Origin: Brienomyrus brachyistius
Lineage: Eukaryota > Chordata > Actinopteri > Osteoglossiformes > Mormyridae
Direction: 5' to 3'
Length of the DNA: 64,000 nt
Assembly (NCBI RefSeq): GCF_023856365.1
Contig: NC_064549.1
Span: forward strand, 6,651,608-6,715,607
A program made the position numbers and the translations under genes. The notes below the pieces were generated by a model, which was not told where the DNA came from, made no database searches, and saw only the letters and a program-made list of their open reading frames with translations. Every line of letters begins with the position of its first letter. Position 1 is the first letter of the stretch. Shown piece by piece: positions 1-11,680 of the stretch.

Positions 1-1152
1 TGACGCACAGAGAGAGTGCATTGTCCAATCAAAAGTCAGCATCTCCACAAGCAGAAAAGGAAATAGAAAAAGTGAATCTGCAAAGCTGACTAACATTCAT
101 AGACACACTACTGATCAGCACTGGGTGAATCTTAATATCCATACTTGACCGTACTTGTGTTCTCATGTACCTGTTTTACATCACTGCTGAAGACCAATCC
201 CAACACTAAGAACACAATTACAGAGGACGGTAAAAATCCCCGGTTCTTGCTCTGCCCCAAATATCAAGGATGCTTCGGATGCATCCTCGCCGAACGAGAC
301 CAACCTCATGATTCACTGAGTCCCAAGTTTGTTCTTGGGAGGCAGGTTAACAAGAGCGGTCCTGCCGAGACCATGAGGTCTTGGTATTGAGATTCACACA
401 GTGTCAGATCTCAACTTCTGTAAGTCTAGAAAACCAACCATTGTGTCATTCTTCTGTAATCTACCAGAAAGTCTGTTATCCAGCGATCAAACTGGTTTCA
501 TCACTTCCACATCACAAATTATGCAAAACAATAAGTTCCAAAGTATGCAGGAATTCCAAATAGCAATTTGGAGATTCCCAGCATTCGTCCTAAAATACGA
601 GTATTACAGACATTAATCTGTATCTATTTCATAGTTTCATTTATACCCGTATAAAAATCAATAACAAAACAGTAATATCAGCAGCGCATGTAATTAATAT
701 TTCTATTTTTCAATTATAAAGTCTATATAACATTTGTTCTATGGCGAATATGTATTTTAATATATATAATTCTGCTCAACACTTAAATACAATTATTTCT
801 TAAAATAAAAGGTGGTGACAATAATGTATTTAGAGAAAATGGAATCTAGTGACATTGACTATTGACAAAAATGGCAATAAACATACTACTATTAAAGACG
901 GATCTACTGAACTATTCCATCAGCATGACCTCCCCGGGCATCACTGAAGATTGGCATCCACCTTCCATTCACACACCCCAACAAGAAAACCTAAGCCCCC
1001 ACCCATCCCTAGCCTTAAACATAAATAACCAAACAAAATACAAGATGTTTGACATCATTATTTTTGATTGCAATCACAGGCATTTATAAAACTGAGTTTC
1101 CTCATTTATTTGGAGGGCAAAAATAAAATAAAAGTTTTTAATATTTACATAA

Positions 1153-1163
1153 CCCCCCCCCCC

Positions 1164-1194
<31 letters not shown>
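1153..1194. repeat. Poly-C run followed by (AC)n microsatellite
   Basis: Eleven C residues run directly into about 15 AC dinucleotides. It lies in the fndc3a intron/left flank. Confidence 0.95.
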
Positions 1195-1197
<3 letters not shown>

Positions 1198-1305
1198 TGG
1201 CCATTTAGCAGCACCTATAAAGAATACTTCTGGACTGCATGGAAGGAAGTGGAAGACCCCAGGAAAAATTAATAAATGAAAGAAAACGGGAAAAACACAC
1301 CAACT

Positions 1306-1306
<1 letters not shown>

Positions 1307-1374
<68 letters not shown>
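1307..1374. repeat. (CA)n microsatellite, about 34 units
   Basis: Uninterrupted CA repeat of about 68 bases. It creates a spurious CV-repeat open frame on the minus strand. Confidence 0.97.
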
Positions 1375-1375
<1 letters not shown>

Positions 1376-1436
1376 CCACATTGTTTTTTAAAAATTTGCC
1401 AGCTGTATGGCATAAAACCAGAATGGGGCGATCTGT

Positions 1437-1450
1437 CCACTAGAGGGAGC
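1437..1450 (+). promoter_or_regulatory. CTCF-like site, one mismatch
   Basis: CCACTAGAGGGAGC matches 13 of 14 positions of the vertebrate CTCF core consensus (CCASYAGRKGGCRS). A motif match alone does not prove binding. Confidence 0.25.
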
Positions 1451-1691
1451 TAGACTACAAAGAAGCTTACAGATCACAAGCAATTAGCCTACGGCCACCT
1501 GTCTCACATTTCATATGAGCAAAAGTAAATATTTAGGGAGGAGAGTGACCTTTCCTTCCTTGTAAGACACCTGTGACCAGACAAGAAGCAATGAGTCACA
1601 CTCATATGTCAGAGATAAAGCAGCATATCGTGCTGTACCTGAACACGGTTACAGAGCGTATAAGGGGGAAAAAAACCCATAAAGCACTTAC

Positions 1692-4600
1692 TTTTGGTTT
1701 GCTGATTGTAGACAGTGCAGCTTGCAGAGCTAAAGATTCCTCATCGAGGGCTACAAAAACAGAACCACATTAAAAAGTTTTCCATGCCAATCATCCTAAC
1801 AAAACAGTCTGTTAGGGAGAGTATTAAATTTTAGTGTAGCTGAGCTGGGCTGATACCACTAAGACCACAATCAATTTCATTTACATAGAGATTTTCTTTA
1901 TACATGGACGGTTTTGCCTGACATATAAAATCCCCTCATTAACTCTGTCAGTTTTTGTCCTGTTCGGCTCCTCAGTTCATCTCCAAAACAACACAAGAAA
2001 ACAAAAACGCAACATGCTGTAAGCGGCGAATTCCCGCTGATCGCCAGCCCTCAGCTCTGTGTGGGATTTACATGGTAAAAATAAGGCTCGTGACTTAAAG
2101 AGGCAGGGGTGCCAGGCAGCCAAGCATGAGACTACATATGGAACATGAAACAAAATGGGGATACACTTCAGGTACATTTCAGAGTTGGGCATTAACTGCA
2201 CCTTCATAATGCCTTTATAATGCAGTCATAGAACATTCATAAGCAGCATGCGAGTATACATAATTCGAAACATAATTCGATTATACAAGTATAATATGTT
2301 ACTATCATACCACTCTTGCACTGTATACTTACATGCTACTCATGAAGGTTCCGTGAATGTGTTATGAACGCATTATGAAGGTGCGGTTAATGTAAAGCAT
2401 TACCGAAGAAACTTTGTAACACTTTTAAAGAGATCTGACCACAGCAGCAGTCATCAGTGATCATGAAATATCTTTTGGAATTCGACACAGTGCTGGCTCT
2501 TCCACATGCACCAGCGCAATATTCATACCTTCTGATTCCACATCCACTCCCAGGTTCTCTCCCCCCTTGCAGCCCTCATTACTCCACGCTGTCTGCCTCT
2601 CACTGTCCTGCCCCATGTCCTTCTCCGCCTCTGCCCCCTGACCACCATTGCACATCTTATTCGGAGATGGAGTGCTGTAGGCTTTCTGTGGCGACGGAGA
2701 AGGACTCCTCGCCCCCTCGGCGGTGGGGCTCAGACTACCGCCGCCACCCTGCCGCTCTTTAAGCTTCTTCTGCAAGCGGCCGTACGTTTTTCCTGCCCTG
2801 TCATCCCTCGGAGCAAAAGGAGGGCATCTCTGCACAGCGTAGGAGTCTGTGGGTGGCCAATCAAACGCACGCGAGAATCAGAGATGCACAGATGGAGAAA
2901 CAGATGCAAGAACTTGTAGGTTATGTGGAGAATGACACGGCACATTGCATTATGTTCGCATTTTTTTTTTTTTTATTTTGCAGATCCAGGTGTTTTCTAA
3001 AGGATGACATGAAGTGGAGATGAAAGAACACTAAATAATCATGCCTTTTATCACCCAGATCTGTCCTCATTTCTGCCAATCTTTTCTGAGGTTTTCATGC
3101 TACTTTTAAGCTGTTACGAATATCAGCAACGGGCACATCTGAGGCAAAACATTCCGGAGCTCTGCTATCAGTGTTTGGGGTACGGCGCATTTCCTCACCG
3201 ATCTCAGAAAAAACATGGCCAGTCTGGTAGTGTGACATGTACTGAGCTGCTAGGTCTCCAGCCCCGCCAGAAAATACCGGGTGGGGTGAGGGGTGCAGCA
3301 CGACTGGGTGAGGCAAAAAGGCTGGTAGGTGGGGGGGGAGTGGGGGTGGAGGGTGGTGCAGAGCAGAGGGGGCCCCCAAAAGAAAATCTGGCTGAGGTAT
3401 AACCAGGACACGTCGGACGCCATTCTCCTCGATGATCTGGAGGTGAGAAGACAGGGTTGCAGATATGAGCAGTGTTCAGATTGAGAGGGATTGGGGGGTG
3501 CTGCCCCTAATAAAAGCTCAGGGACCCCCCCCCCCCCAAGAGAGAAAATATACCCCTTTGCAGAAGTGTCTCTCACTGTAAATAAGGTTGGAGACCACTG
3601 TCCTACATTTATGCAAAGTTATTGCACATTTGCGTCACTAGGGGTCCCCGCAATTTGACACAATTTGAATGCTGGATGCGAGCGTATGTCCATTTGAAGA
3701 AAATAGGACATTGCTATCAGATATGAAGGAGAGGTAGGCAGATATTACCTGGGAAACGTATCCCGTAGGCACATAAATTGGAGGCACGGAACCATTTGGG
3801 GACATCATAGGGACCTGAGCTGGGCCTGTGAACAGGAGAGATCTCAGTATTGTTGTTTTAGTAAAAACTGAAATACCATAAAACAACAATGGCAGCAGTG
3901 ACACTCAGATCACATAATGGAAGCCACAGCAATGTGCCGTCAATAAATGTCTGGTTCAGCTCAATAGGAACCAATTAAGAAATCAATTAAAATTGGGTCA
4001 AAGCAGTCGGCGATTGACGGCTTGTAATCCCGCATCCTGGGGACTTCCCTCAACACCTCTGTAAAAGTTTAAACATTAGCATGAAAAAATGGATGCCCTT
4101 CATTGAAGTTTTACATACAAATTCATGTATTTTCACTAACCACTTACCCCAGCTTAGATTGTGGACAGTTAGCTTCCTACTAGAGTGGTTAAAATAAGTA
4201 ACGTGCTACTGACGACCACACCAAGGCTCCAGTGAAGAATAACACAATTATTTTGTATTATATTTGTACTTTATCCCAGTGTTTCCCAGTCTGGTCCTTG
4301 GGGACCCACCCCAGCTCCCTGCCAGACAGCCCACATTTTTGCTCCCTCACAGCTCCCTGCCAGACAGCCCACATTTTTGCTCCCTCCCAGCTCCTTGCCA
4401 GACAGCCCACATTATTGCTCCCTCCCAGCTCCTTGCCAGACAGCCCACATTTTTGCTCCCTCCCAGCTCCCTGCCAGACAGCCCACATTTTTGCTCCCTC
4501 CCAGCTCCCTGCCAGACAGCCCACATTTTTGCTCCCTCCCAGCTCCCTGCCAGACAGCCCACATTTTTGCTCCCTCCCAGCTCCCTGCCATACAGCCCAC

Positions 4601-5626
4601 ATTTTTGCTCAAAAAGATGAACCTCCTGTGGGTCCCCGAGGACCGGACTGGAAAACACTGCATTAGATCAGCTGCCACCATTCAACCAGTTCACAGAAGC
4701 CTGTGTCTCTGAGCTGCAGGAGGAAACAGATCACCAACATCCCCTCGCACAACCCACCCGCCCCACACGCACGAACCGGAAACCATTTCAAAGCACAACC
4801 ACAAAACCGCGAGGCCACAGCGCCACCTGCTGCCAAATCTTTAATGCGCATAAGCCTAGATACAGGACTGGATCTACCTTTTCAGGGGTCCAAAACTTAA
4901 CTTAGGAGGCGCCCCAACCATGAAGAATGATGATCATTTTGCTCCCTCCATAACACATGGTAATTTGGGGGCCCTAGGCAGGCCATAGCTAGATCCAGCC
5001 ATGTATAATATATATATTTATCACTTTCCTGGTTAGCCTATGTCTTGATGCAGCCCCACCCCAAAGCATCCAAACCATGTTCAAAAGAATTCATGCCTCC
5101 CAATAAAGCTGACACAAAACAGCTACTCTTCCTAACTTAGGAAACGGCCCCAGGCCTGCCGTCCTTCTGCTGATGGCCTAACTTCCGAACTGGCAGGCGC
5201 TCCACTGGCCTCATCACGACTCAAACACTTTAGGTTCAAAACCCCTCCGTAGGCGGCACTGAGGGGTGCCGAGACCTGCCGTGTTGCATCTGCCTCTGCC
5301 AGCTCTGATGCACAACAGCCCAAGTCTAGTATATCTAAAGCTTTATATATCTACGCTATTGTGCTCTCTCTGTAATAAATATACATACACACATACATTC
5401 ACACAATATATATAGAAAACTATAGCGTAGATATATAAAGATTTGCATATACAAGAAAACTAGATATATTACATATATATGTGTGTATGCATATGCTATT
5501 ATGCCTTTCTATGGCGTGTGTGTGTCACAATAGTGTACATATAGAGAATTTTGAATAAACCAGAAGACTATTATACATATAGATTAGTAAATAAATATGT
5601 ATAGTCAATACGTATATAATAATATG

Positions 5627-5722
<96 letters not shown>

Positions 5723-8700
5723 AACACGATAAAAGTTTTATCTGTCTAGCATCTCCCATGATACTTGTATTTAGTGCTAATGGTTCCTCAGGTCATATCT
5801 AACAGAAATAAACCCTTAACAACAGGCCCGGCAAAAGGGACCATTTCTACACTTCTACACTGCAGCACTGTTTTCTGGTCCATCAGCTCAAATGAAAACT
5901 AGTTTTCTGTTATCAACCAGATTTTTCTGTGCAATGCAGCATGAAAGAAAACAGAGAAAGGACACGAGTGCACAAATCAAAGATTTATGGCGCAAAGCCT
6001 GTCAGGTTTACCATGCAACCGTATCCAGGAGAGACAGTAAAACGCCCACACTTTGACATCATCTGACTGACGCACACAGACTGAGGAGGCCAGCCCCGCC
6101 CGTCCCCTGGCACCCCCCCCTCTCTGGACGTGCTGATGTGGCCGGTGAGAGAGCTTGGAAGAACACGCAGCCCTGACCGCTACACCCAGTCAGCCCGCTG
6201 CTGCCAGACTCAGTCAGCACTGCACTCATCATCATGGTGTCACAGCCCGACTCCACACAAGGTGCCATGATTACTGAGCTGCGGCAGAGCGGCTCACAGC
6301 GAGAAAGGTCACTCCTGATGATAAAAAAAAAAAAAAAGGAGCAGCACGATGACGAGAAAGTAACTGAAGACACGGCTTAGAATTTAAAAATTATTACTGC
6401 ATTAGGAGCAGGAATATAATATTAAATACAGTAATTTCATTAGGGGTTATGAATTTTAAGGGTTGTTTAATGTTAATCGATCTGAAATATGAAACAAGAT
6501 TTCTTATTACATTCGCAGTAGCCGAGATTAATTAGTACGATTTCCTTTGTGACAAAGAGCTGCAAAGTTAATATCTACTATTCAGCATTATGCCCCATTA
6601 TCTAGCTTTATAGAGCTTTTTTGAGCTCATATTTAAAAAAGCAGACAGACGGGAAAAAGCAGAAGAGGTACAAATCAGCAGAGAAGATGAGAGGGAGGGT
6701 AAAACTGGGGGAAAGGGGGAAGCAGTGATGGAAACTGGAAACTGGGACACTTCAGATGAAAGACATCGACAGTGTCAGCTTGCTTCTTCTTTGTAACATT
6801 GACAAACAGCCCATGAAATACATATTTAAATCACAACAGTGAAACGTAAGCTGGGGCTGCCAGTTTCAGGTGTAACCACAATACCTGCCTTACAAGGACC
6901 GGCCACATGTGTTAGATATGCTGAGAGAGACTCTGTAACTTTGCTTAATAGTAACTCGGTTACTACCGAAATACATCATGATCAAATATAACAGCTACTT
7001 GAGATAAAAGATGTGTCATGATTGATTAATGGTGAACAAAGAAGAGGTCAGTATTTCACTTGTGCTATTGATTACTTGTTCCTTCAGTAGTTCACAAAGG
7101 TTTACAGAAATATATAGCAACAAATATAGTAATTGCTCTAGATAAAAGATGTCATGATTTATCAATGATGCATTAACATGAGATCAGTATGTAACGAAGA
7201 CTTAGTTTGTGGTTATTTAATACATAAGTAATAGTATATTACTGTATTACATATGGCCGATTAGACCATCCAAGGGCACACAGAAGGTATCTGGCAGAAC
7301 AACCTGTAGGGGTTAAAGTTGTCATGTTGGGATTAGAGTTTTCCCCACAGAAATGAATGGAGAGTCCCCACAAAGATATAATTATAAACCTGTATGAAGA
7401 TAAAGAGTGAGATCTGTTAATGAAAAACATAGTGATATACATAGTCTTCCTCCAAAAAAGGCCCGATTAACCTGAAAACACAGTAAGTTCCAATTTGCAG
7501 GTCTATTTGTGTCTGCATGTCAGAGCCCAGTTCACATTTGTATCTAAACAAAAAGCTCTCATCAGTTACCAGGGCAGTAATTTAGTACGGGTACAGCATT
7601 CCATTAGCAGATTACAGCTTCGTCTCCTCCACTGTGCAGGCTGCTGTAGTTAATCGACAGAGACAGGGAGCTGGGGAAGGTTTTTCATTTTAATGAGGAC
7701 ACACGGGCCTGTGAGAGGAAGTCTTCACAGGAAGAACTGATTTAGAGCCCAGTGTGTATCCACACACACACACCCTGTTGGACTGGATGTAGAGGGATAC
7801 TGGAAATGTCAAGGATGACTGGTCTTTTGCCTCCCACCAGAAGTGTCATCTTTTCTCTCTTCGTTTAATGGGGCGTCGGAGCCCAGCGTCTTTATCAGTT
7901 GACCATTAGTGATAATCCCCCCCCCCCCCCAGAATTATGCAAACCCAGCAGTGCAGTGGAAGGCGAGGTGTGTGCAAAGAGCGGCAGCATTCTTAGTGCC
8001 CCCCCCCCCCCCCCCCCCCGCCGTCGCCGCGAGACACCTCCATCACCTAGCATTTCTTATAATCTGTTATTCCTATATATGTATTATTTTCAACATGAAA
8101 GATATTTCATAAAAGGACAAATGAAGAGAATCCAGAAAACCCTCCTGGATTAGCGGCTGTAAGACAGCGGGATGGATAGATTTTAAAACAGTTCCTTGTA
8201 CGTAAGGCGTTACTGGAAAGTCTGCTTCTTTCTTTCCTGCTACGGCTTAGATAACATTGGTTTCTTTAGCTAGAAATATAAATCCCTATTAGTGCCCTTT
8301 GTGCTGCTTTAAACTCCATTACTACAAAAGATATGAGTCATTGGGCCACACGAGTCTCTCGACTCAAAGCCTGCCTTCAGTCCCCTGCTGTTCGAAAGTA
8401 GACAGGCCAGGCATGACACCAGCAGAAAATCTTAGCACCAGAAGAGAAGCTTGGATGTTCTCCATCACAAGGATAACAGACGTGGCACTGAACCAAGGTG
8501 GGAGACACAGCGTGCCGGACTGCAGCCAGGAAGCAGACAGACCGATAGGGCTGATGTGAAACGAGGACTGCGTTCGACTGCTCCAACACACTTAGATCCA
8601 TTTGCCGTCTCCTTCCACGTTCCACCCAGCTAATTTCTATCAAATGGAAAGATCAGCTATCAAGAGTTCCTTTAAAATCTGTTACTTGTAACTGGTTCCA

Positions 8701-11585
8701 AACAAACCAAAGCTTGACTTGTATGATCCACCACCGTCATACCACCGGTCTGAACTGAACCGAAGGGCAAGACACGTGAGCCGCCCAATCCAACATCCTC
8801 AGACCCAGAACCCAATAGGGCCAGATGTGGTGCTGTTTGCCCCCCCAGGGAAAGAGAACATAACCAGAGGTAGGGGGGTGGATAGAGGAAAACTTCCACC
8901 ACCACTATTCACCTTTTAAATTAAGCACCCCCCCCAATCTCTGAAAAGCCAGGCTGGCCTTAAGTCAGGAATAAACACAGCAAGCATACACCCCCCGCTT
9001 CTAAAAATACAAGGATAAGAACAAACTTGACTGAATGTATCTGGAAAAGCAATAAATAATTCACTAAATAATAAGTGTCTTCCACTTACACCCACATTTC
9101 CTTTTGGGATTTATCTCTGTCCCCTCAGGCCTGTGTTAAGGTTAAGGGTTATGCAGAACAAGCCCCCCCCCCCCCACCCGTGCTCTGCTCTACGTCAGTA
9201 GTGAGTCATCCTTCCATCCACGTCACTGGCAGACGAGTCTATTCTGTGACAGAATGCCTAGCAGCTCAGGTGCACATGCAGGGGCTGCCCAGCTCGCTGA
9301 CTCCCCCCCCCCCCCCCCCGAGGGGGCAGAGAGGACCATCATGTATTTATCCGACTGAGAGATCTGTGCAGCATTAAGACAGGATCTACTCCGCTTTGCC
9401 AAAACCGACTGGCAGAGTCTGCCGTCTGCATTTCAGTTGATAGCTTACAGCTGGTATTTACAATTTTTTTTTTTTAAATATGAGAAAAAAAGGTTCAAAT
9501 AAAATAACTAAAAATGACATGCTCATGGGATAAATGTGTCACAAAATATGAGTCAAATATTCCAATATGCAAAAGATACAGGATTCGTGCAAAGAAAAAC
9601 AAATGAAAGTCAAACCAAATCTTGGTACCCAGCTACAATGAAGATGTCAAACACATCAACAAACGGAAGGGATAGAAATGCAAACATATCTGTATTTGCC
9701 TGCTGACAGACAGACAGACAGACAGACAAAGAGTAATGATAGAAAGTCAGATCCATTGTTTTTTACATTCCATCATTATGGCAGGACTTGATGACAGAAG
9801 ATACATTACTGACTCTTAGCAATGTACTTAATAATGGCAATAAGGATACACTTCGTACAGTGAGTCATCCATGGATTATATTGACTGACAATATTCAGAA
9901 AGGTACAGAACAGCACTTATCATAAGTGATCATCCATCTATCCATCCTTTAAACAATTATCCTGATTAGGGTTGTGTCTGTGGGGGGGGGGGGGGGGGGA
10001 GACAATACCAAGACGCACAGACCAGTCATAACCGATCGATAAATCATAAATCATAACTGAGAGACAGTTCTGGGACATACCTGTGATACACTGACAGTGA
10101 CCATCTTCTCGCTGAATTGTAAATGCCTCACCCGGATTCACCTGCACCAAAATGACCTGAAAGGAACAATGACGGGCACCTTAATAAGCGACACAGTATT
10201 TATGACGCAAGACACACGGACTTGAAAATAAAGGTCACACACTTTCTTAAAACAGACTGAATTACAAGCATGGGAGCAAAACATAAAAATACTGACTGGC
10301 GACAAAAGAACTCAGCATAAATATCAGCATAAATGCATAATAGTCAGGGTTCATGACAAGACATGACAAAGACCTAAGAGAAATCATAACCCCCCCCCCC
10401 ACAAAACAATGAAAAGTGTTCCTGGGCCCAGGAACCAAGCTGGACCTTTTACTAGAGCCTGACTAAGACTGTCAGGACCCAGCATCTCCCACCACAGAGC
10501 CTTTACCTAATCTGGCTGCTCCGGGCCGTAAAAGCAGAACTATATTGCAAACGAAAGACCTCTCCACTAAGATATCAGACTAGACAGTGAGAAAGAAGAC
10601 GATGTTAAAAAGTAACAGATGTTTGGGACATATTTCTATGATATTTATCCCACTCAAAATATCAAATGATTAAATAATTTTATTTGTTAGCTTTACATAC
10701 ATAACAAAATGTACTCAACACATCTGAATCAGTATGCTGTCTAATCATCCCTCTTAGGTGTTTCTCTGTTAGACACGACATGGTTTGCTTGTCACTTACT
10801 CCCCTAAATGCTAATCTACCTAGAAGCCAAGGAAAAGCCTTTTTAATAAAGAATGTTATAGAGGATAAATACACGGTTGTCAGCAGGGAACCGATCTTCA
10901 TGAAATGTAGTCATTTCCAACCAAGCTGACAAGCCAGCCACGTTAAGGAAGGCAAGAGGCTCTCACCCAGTGACTCTCTGTTCTCCTCCACATCACTATA
11001 GCACCAGCATGCCACAAGTCAGCGGGCAGACCCTCTCTGTCCCGACAGAGACAATGGGCGGACACTATGCAGTTTGACCACTAAGTACAGCACAGGACTC
11101 CCAAAAAAAAAAGAGAGATTTGGGGCGGGGTGCCATTTAGCCAATGCTCTCTCTGTGTGGAGCACCTTTGGATCACTATGTGGTTTGTGCGCTGAAACAC
11201 TGACCATGCAAAGAATGACACGTGTGATGACACTGGACGCACGGCTGCGTCAGGACAGACCGCATAAAGATGTGACGCCGCCTAGCGGAGCAACACGTGC
11301 ACGGCAGGCAACACTCCAGCTCCCATCTCTCAGTATCAAATCAACATTTATTCCTTTTTCGCATCACTGTAACTGAAATGCCGACTCAGAAAGTAATGAA
11401 AACATACCTTCCACTAACACCTCCCCTTGCCCGCTCTCTGCCCCTATGCCCCGACCGCAGCTGCTTACCTCCGTCTGGCGAAGGAAGTCCCCGTCGTAGC
11501 GAATCGGCTCGCCCAGAGCACGGCTGCAGCCGCGGGATTTGCCCAGCACGGCCATTGGCGAGTCAGCCTCCGCCGCTGCTCCCAT
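1692..11585 (-). CDS. fndc3a: Fibronectin type III domain-containing protein 3A, N-terminal part (six exons)
   Basis: Exons on the minus strand: 11585-11469 (candidate start exon), 10156-10081, 3825-3749, 3436-3199, 2846-2529 and 1750-1692. All junctions are AG/GT and the phases agree. Recognisable family blocks are VNPGEAFTIQRED, GPAQVPMMSPNGSVPPIYVP, ENGVRRV, the proline-rich stretch, AAQYMSHYQ, KTYGRLQKKLKERQ and DEESLALQAALSTISKPK. FNDC3 proteins are membrane-anchored, with a proline-rich N-terminus, about nine FN3 domains and a C-terminal transmembrane anchor. Only the N-terminus before the first FN3 domain is in the window, so the gene is truncated by the left edge. VNPGEAFTIQ, PMMSPNGSVPP and the KKLK block separate it from random proline-rich frames; PAQVPMM and QREDG favour FNDC3A over FNDC3B. 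The largest intron (10080-3826) carries many poly-C runs and microsatellites. The first exon is the least certain part. Confidence 0.88.
2192..2390. mobile_element. Palindromic MITE in fndc3a intron
   Basis: The left arm begins TTAACTGCACCTTCATAATG and the right arm is its diverged inverted copy ending at GCGGTTAA. The arms are about 65 bases and enclose an AT-rich centre. It carries no transposase. It lies between the 2529 and 1750 exons. Confidence 0.7.
4277..4660. mobile_element. hAT-like MITE with internal 38-bp minisatellite
   Basis: Terminal inverted repeats start CAGTGTTTCCCAGTCTGG at 4277 and end with the inverted copy CCGGACTGGAAAACACTG at 4660; GGTCC..GGGGACCC extends the match inward. 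Between them, 4312-4609 is a 38-bp unit repeated nearly eight times with few differences (core GCCAGACAGCCCACATTTTT). I found no clear 8-bp target duplication. Because 38 is not a multiple of three and the unit has few stops, long artificial open frames appear on both strands. Confidence 0.75.
4820..4833 (-). promoter_or_regulatory. CTCF-like site, one mismatch
   Basis: On the minus strand GCAGCAGGTGGCGC matches 13 of 14 consensus positions. It lies in an fndc3a intron just right of the 38-bp minisatellite element. Confidence 0.3.
5389..5720. repeat. AT-rich stretch with compound (TA)n(CA)n microsatellite
   Basis: ATATAT-rich sequence precedes a (TA)n block at about 5630-5660 and an uninterrupted CA block at about 5665-5717. 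It is in the long first fndc3a intron. Confidence 0.93.
5721..9700. other. Intron of fndc3a, no exon seen
   Basis: This is the middle of the large intron between the 10156-10081 and 3825-3749 exons. It holds poly-C runs at 7917-7930, 7999-8019, 9163-9175 and 9303-9319. Two related segments near 6990-7060 and 7130-7195 share GATAAAAGATG..TCATGATT, suggesting a decayed local duplication. No coding sequence is supported. Confidence 0.6.
9704..9728. repeat. (GACA)n tetranucleotide microsatellite
   Basis: About six GACA units in an fndc3a intron. Confidence 0.9.
9982..9999. repeat. Poly-G run of 18
   Basis: Uninterrupted G tract on the plus strand, 82 bases past the donor of the 10156-10081 fndc3a exon, so the pre-mRNA carries a C18 run. 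Confidence 0.95.
10157..11468. other. First fndc3a coding intron
   Basis: Intron between the candidate first coding exon (donor GTAAGC at 11468) and the 10156 exon (acceptor TTTCAG). It contains a C11 run at 10390-10400. No further exon was found; in particular no segment resembling the usual vertebrate FNDC3A N-terminus was seen. Confidence 0.45.
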
Positions 11586-11680
11586 TCACGAAAATGGCTC
11601 GGAGACGGCGCGCTGCCAAGCTTACTCACGCGCGTGCACGAGTGACGCACGCGCGCACGCATTCATTCACACAGCGGCAT
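11440..11680 (-). promoter_or_regulatory. fndc3a: CpG-rich promoter / first exon of fndc3a
   Basis: CpG dinucleotides are dense here compared with flanking DNA. The window contains the candidate first coding exon (11585-11469), whose ATG is immediately preceded by an in-frame TGA, so that start cannot extend upstream. AAAATGGC at 11591-11598 resembles a YY1 promoter element. Transcription would run leftward. An alternative upstream promoter in the GC-rich stretches at 12.0-12.5 kb or 13.86-14.05 kb cannot be excluded. Confidence 0.5.

Larger units (their letters stand above)
1..1691. other. Intron or gene-free DNA at the left edge (within fndc3a)
   Basis: I see no exon here. The next fndc3a exon, which should encode the first fibronectin III domain, was looked for on the minus strand and not found, so it probably lies beyond the left edge. 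The first 560 bases are mixed composition; 600-860 is AT-rich; 1150-1380 holds two CA microsatellites. Short open frames here look like chance. Confidence 0.5.

Noticed and set aside
4232..4681. Six overlapping open frames of 89-144 residues on both strands
   Set aside because: They are produced by the 38-bp tandem unit, which has few stops and a length not divisible by three, so every frame cycles through the same repeat.
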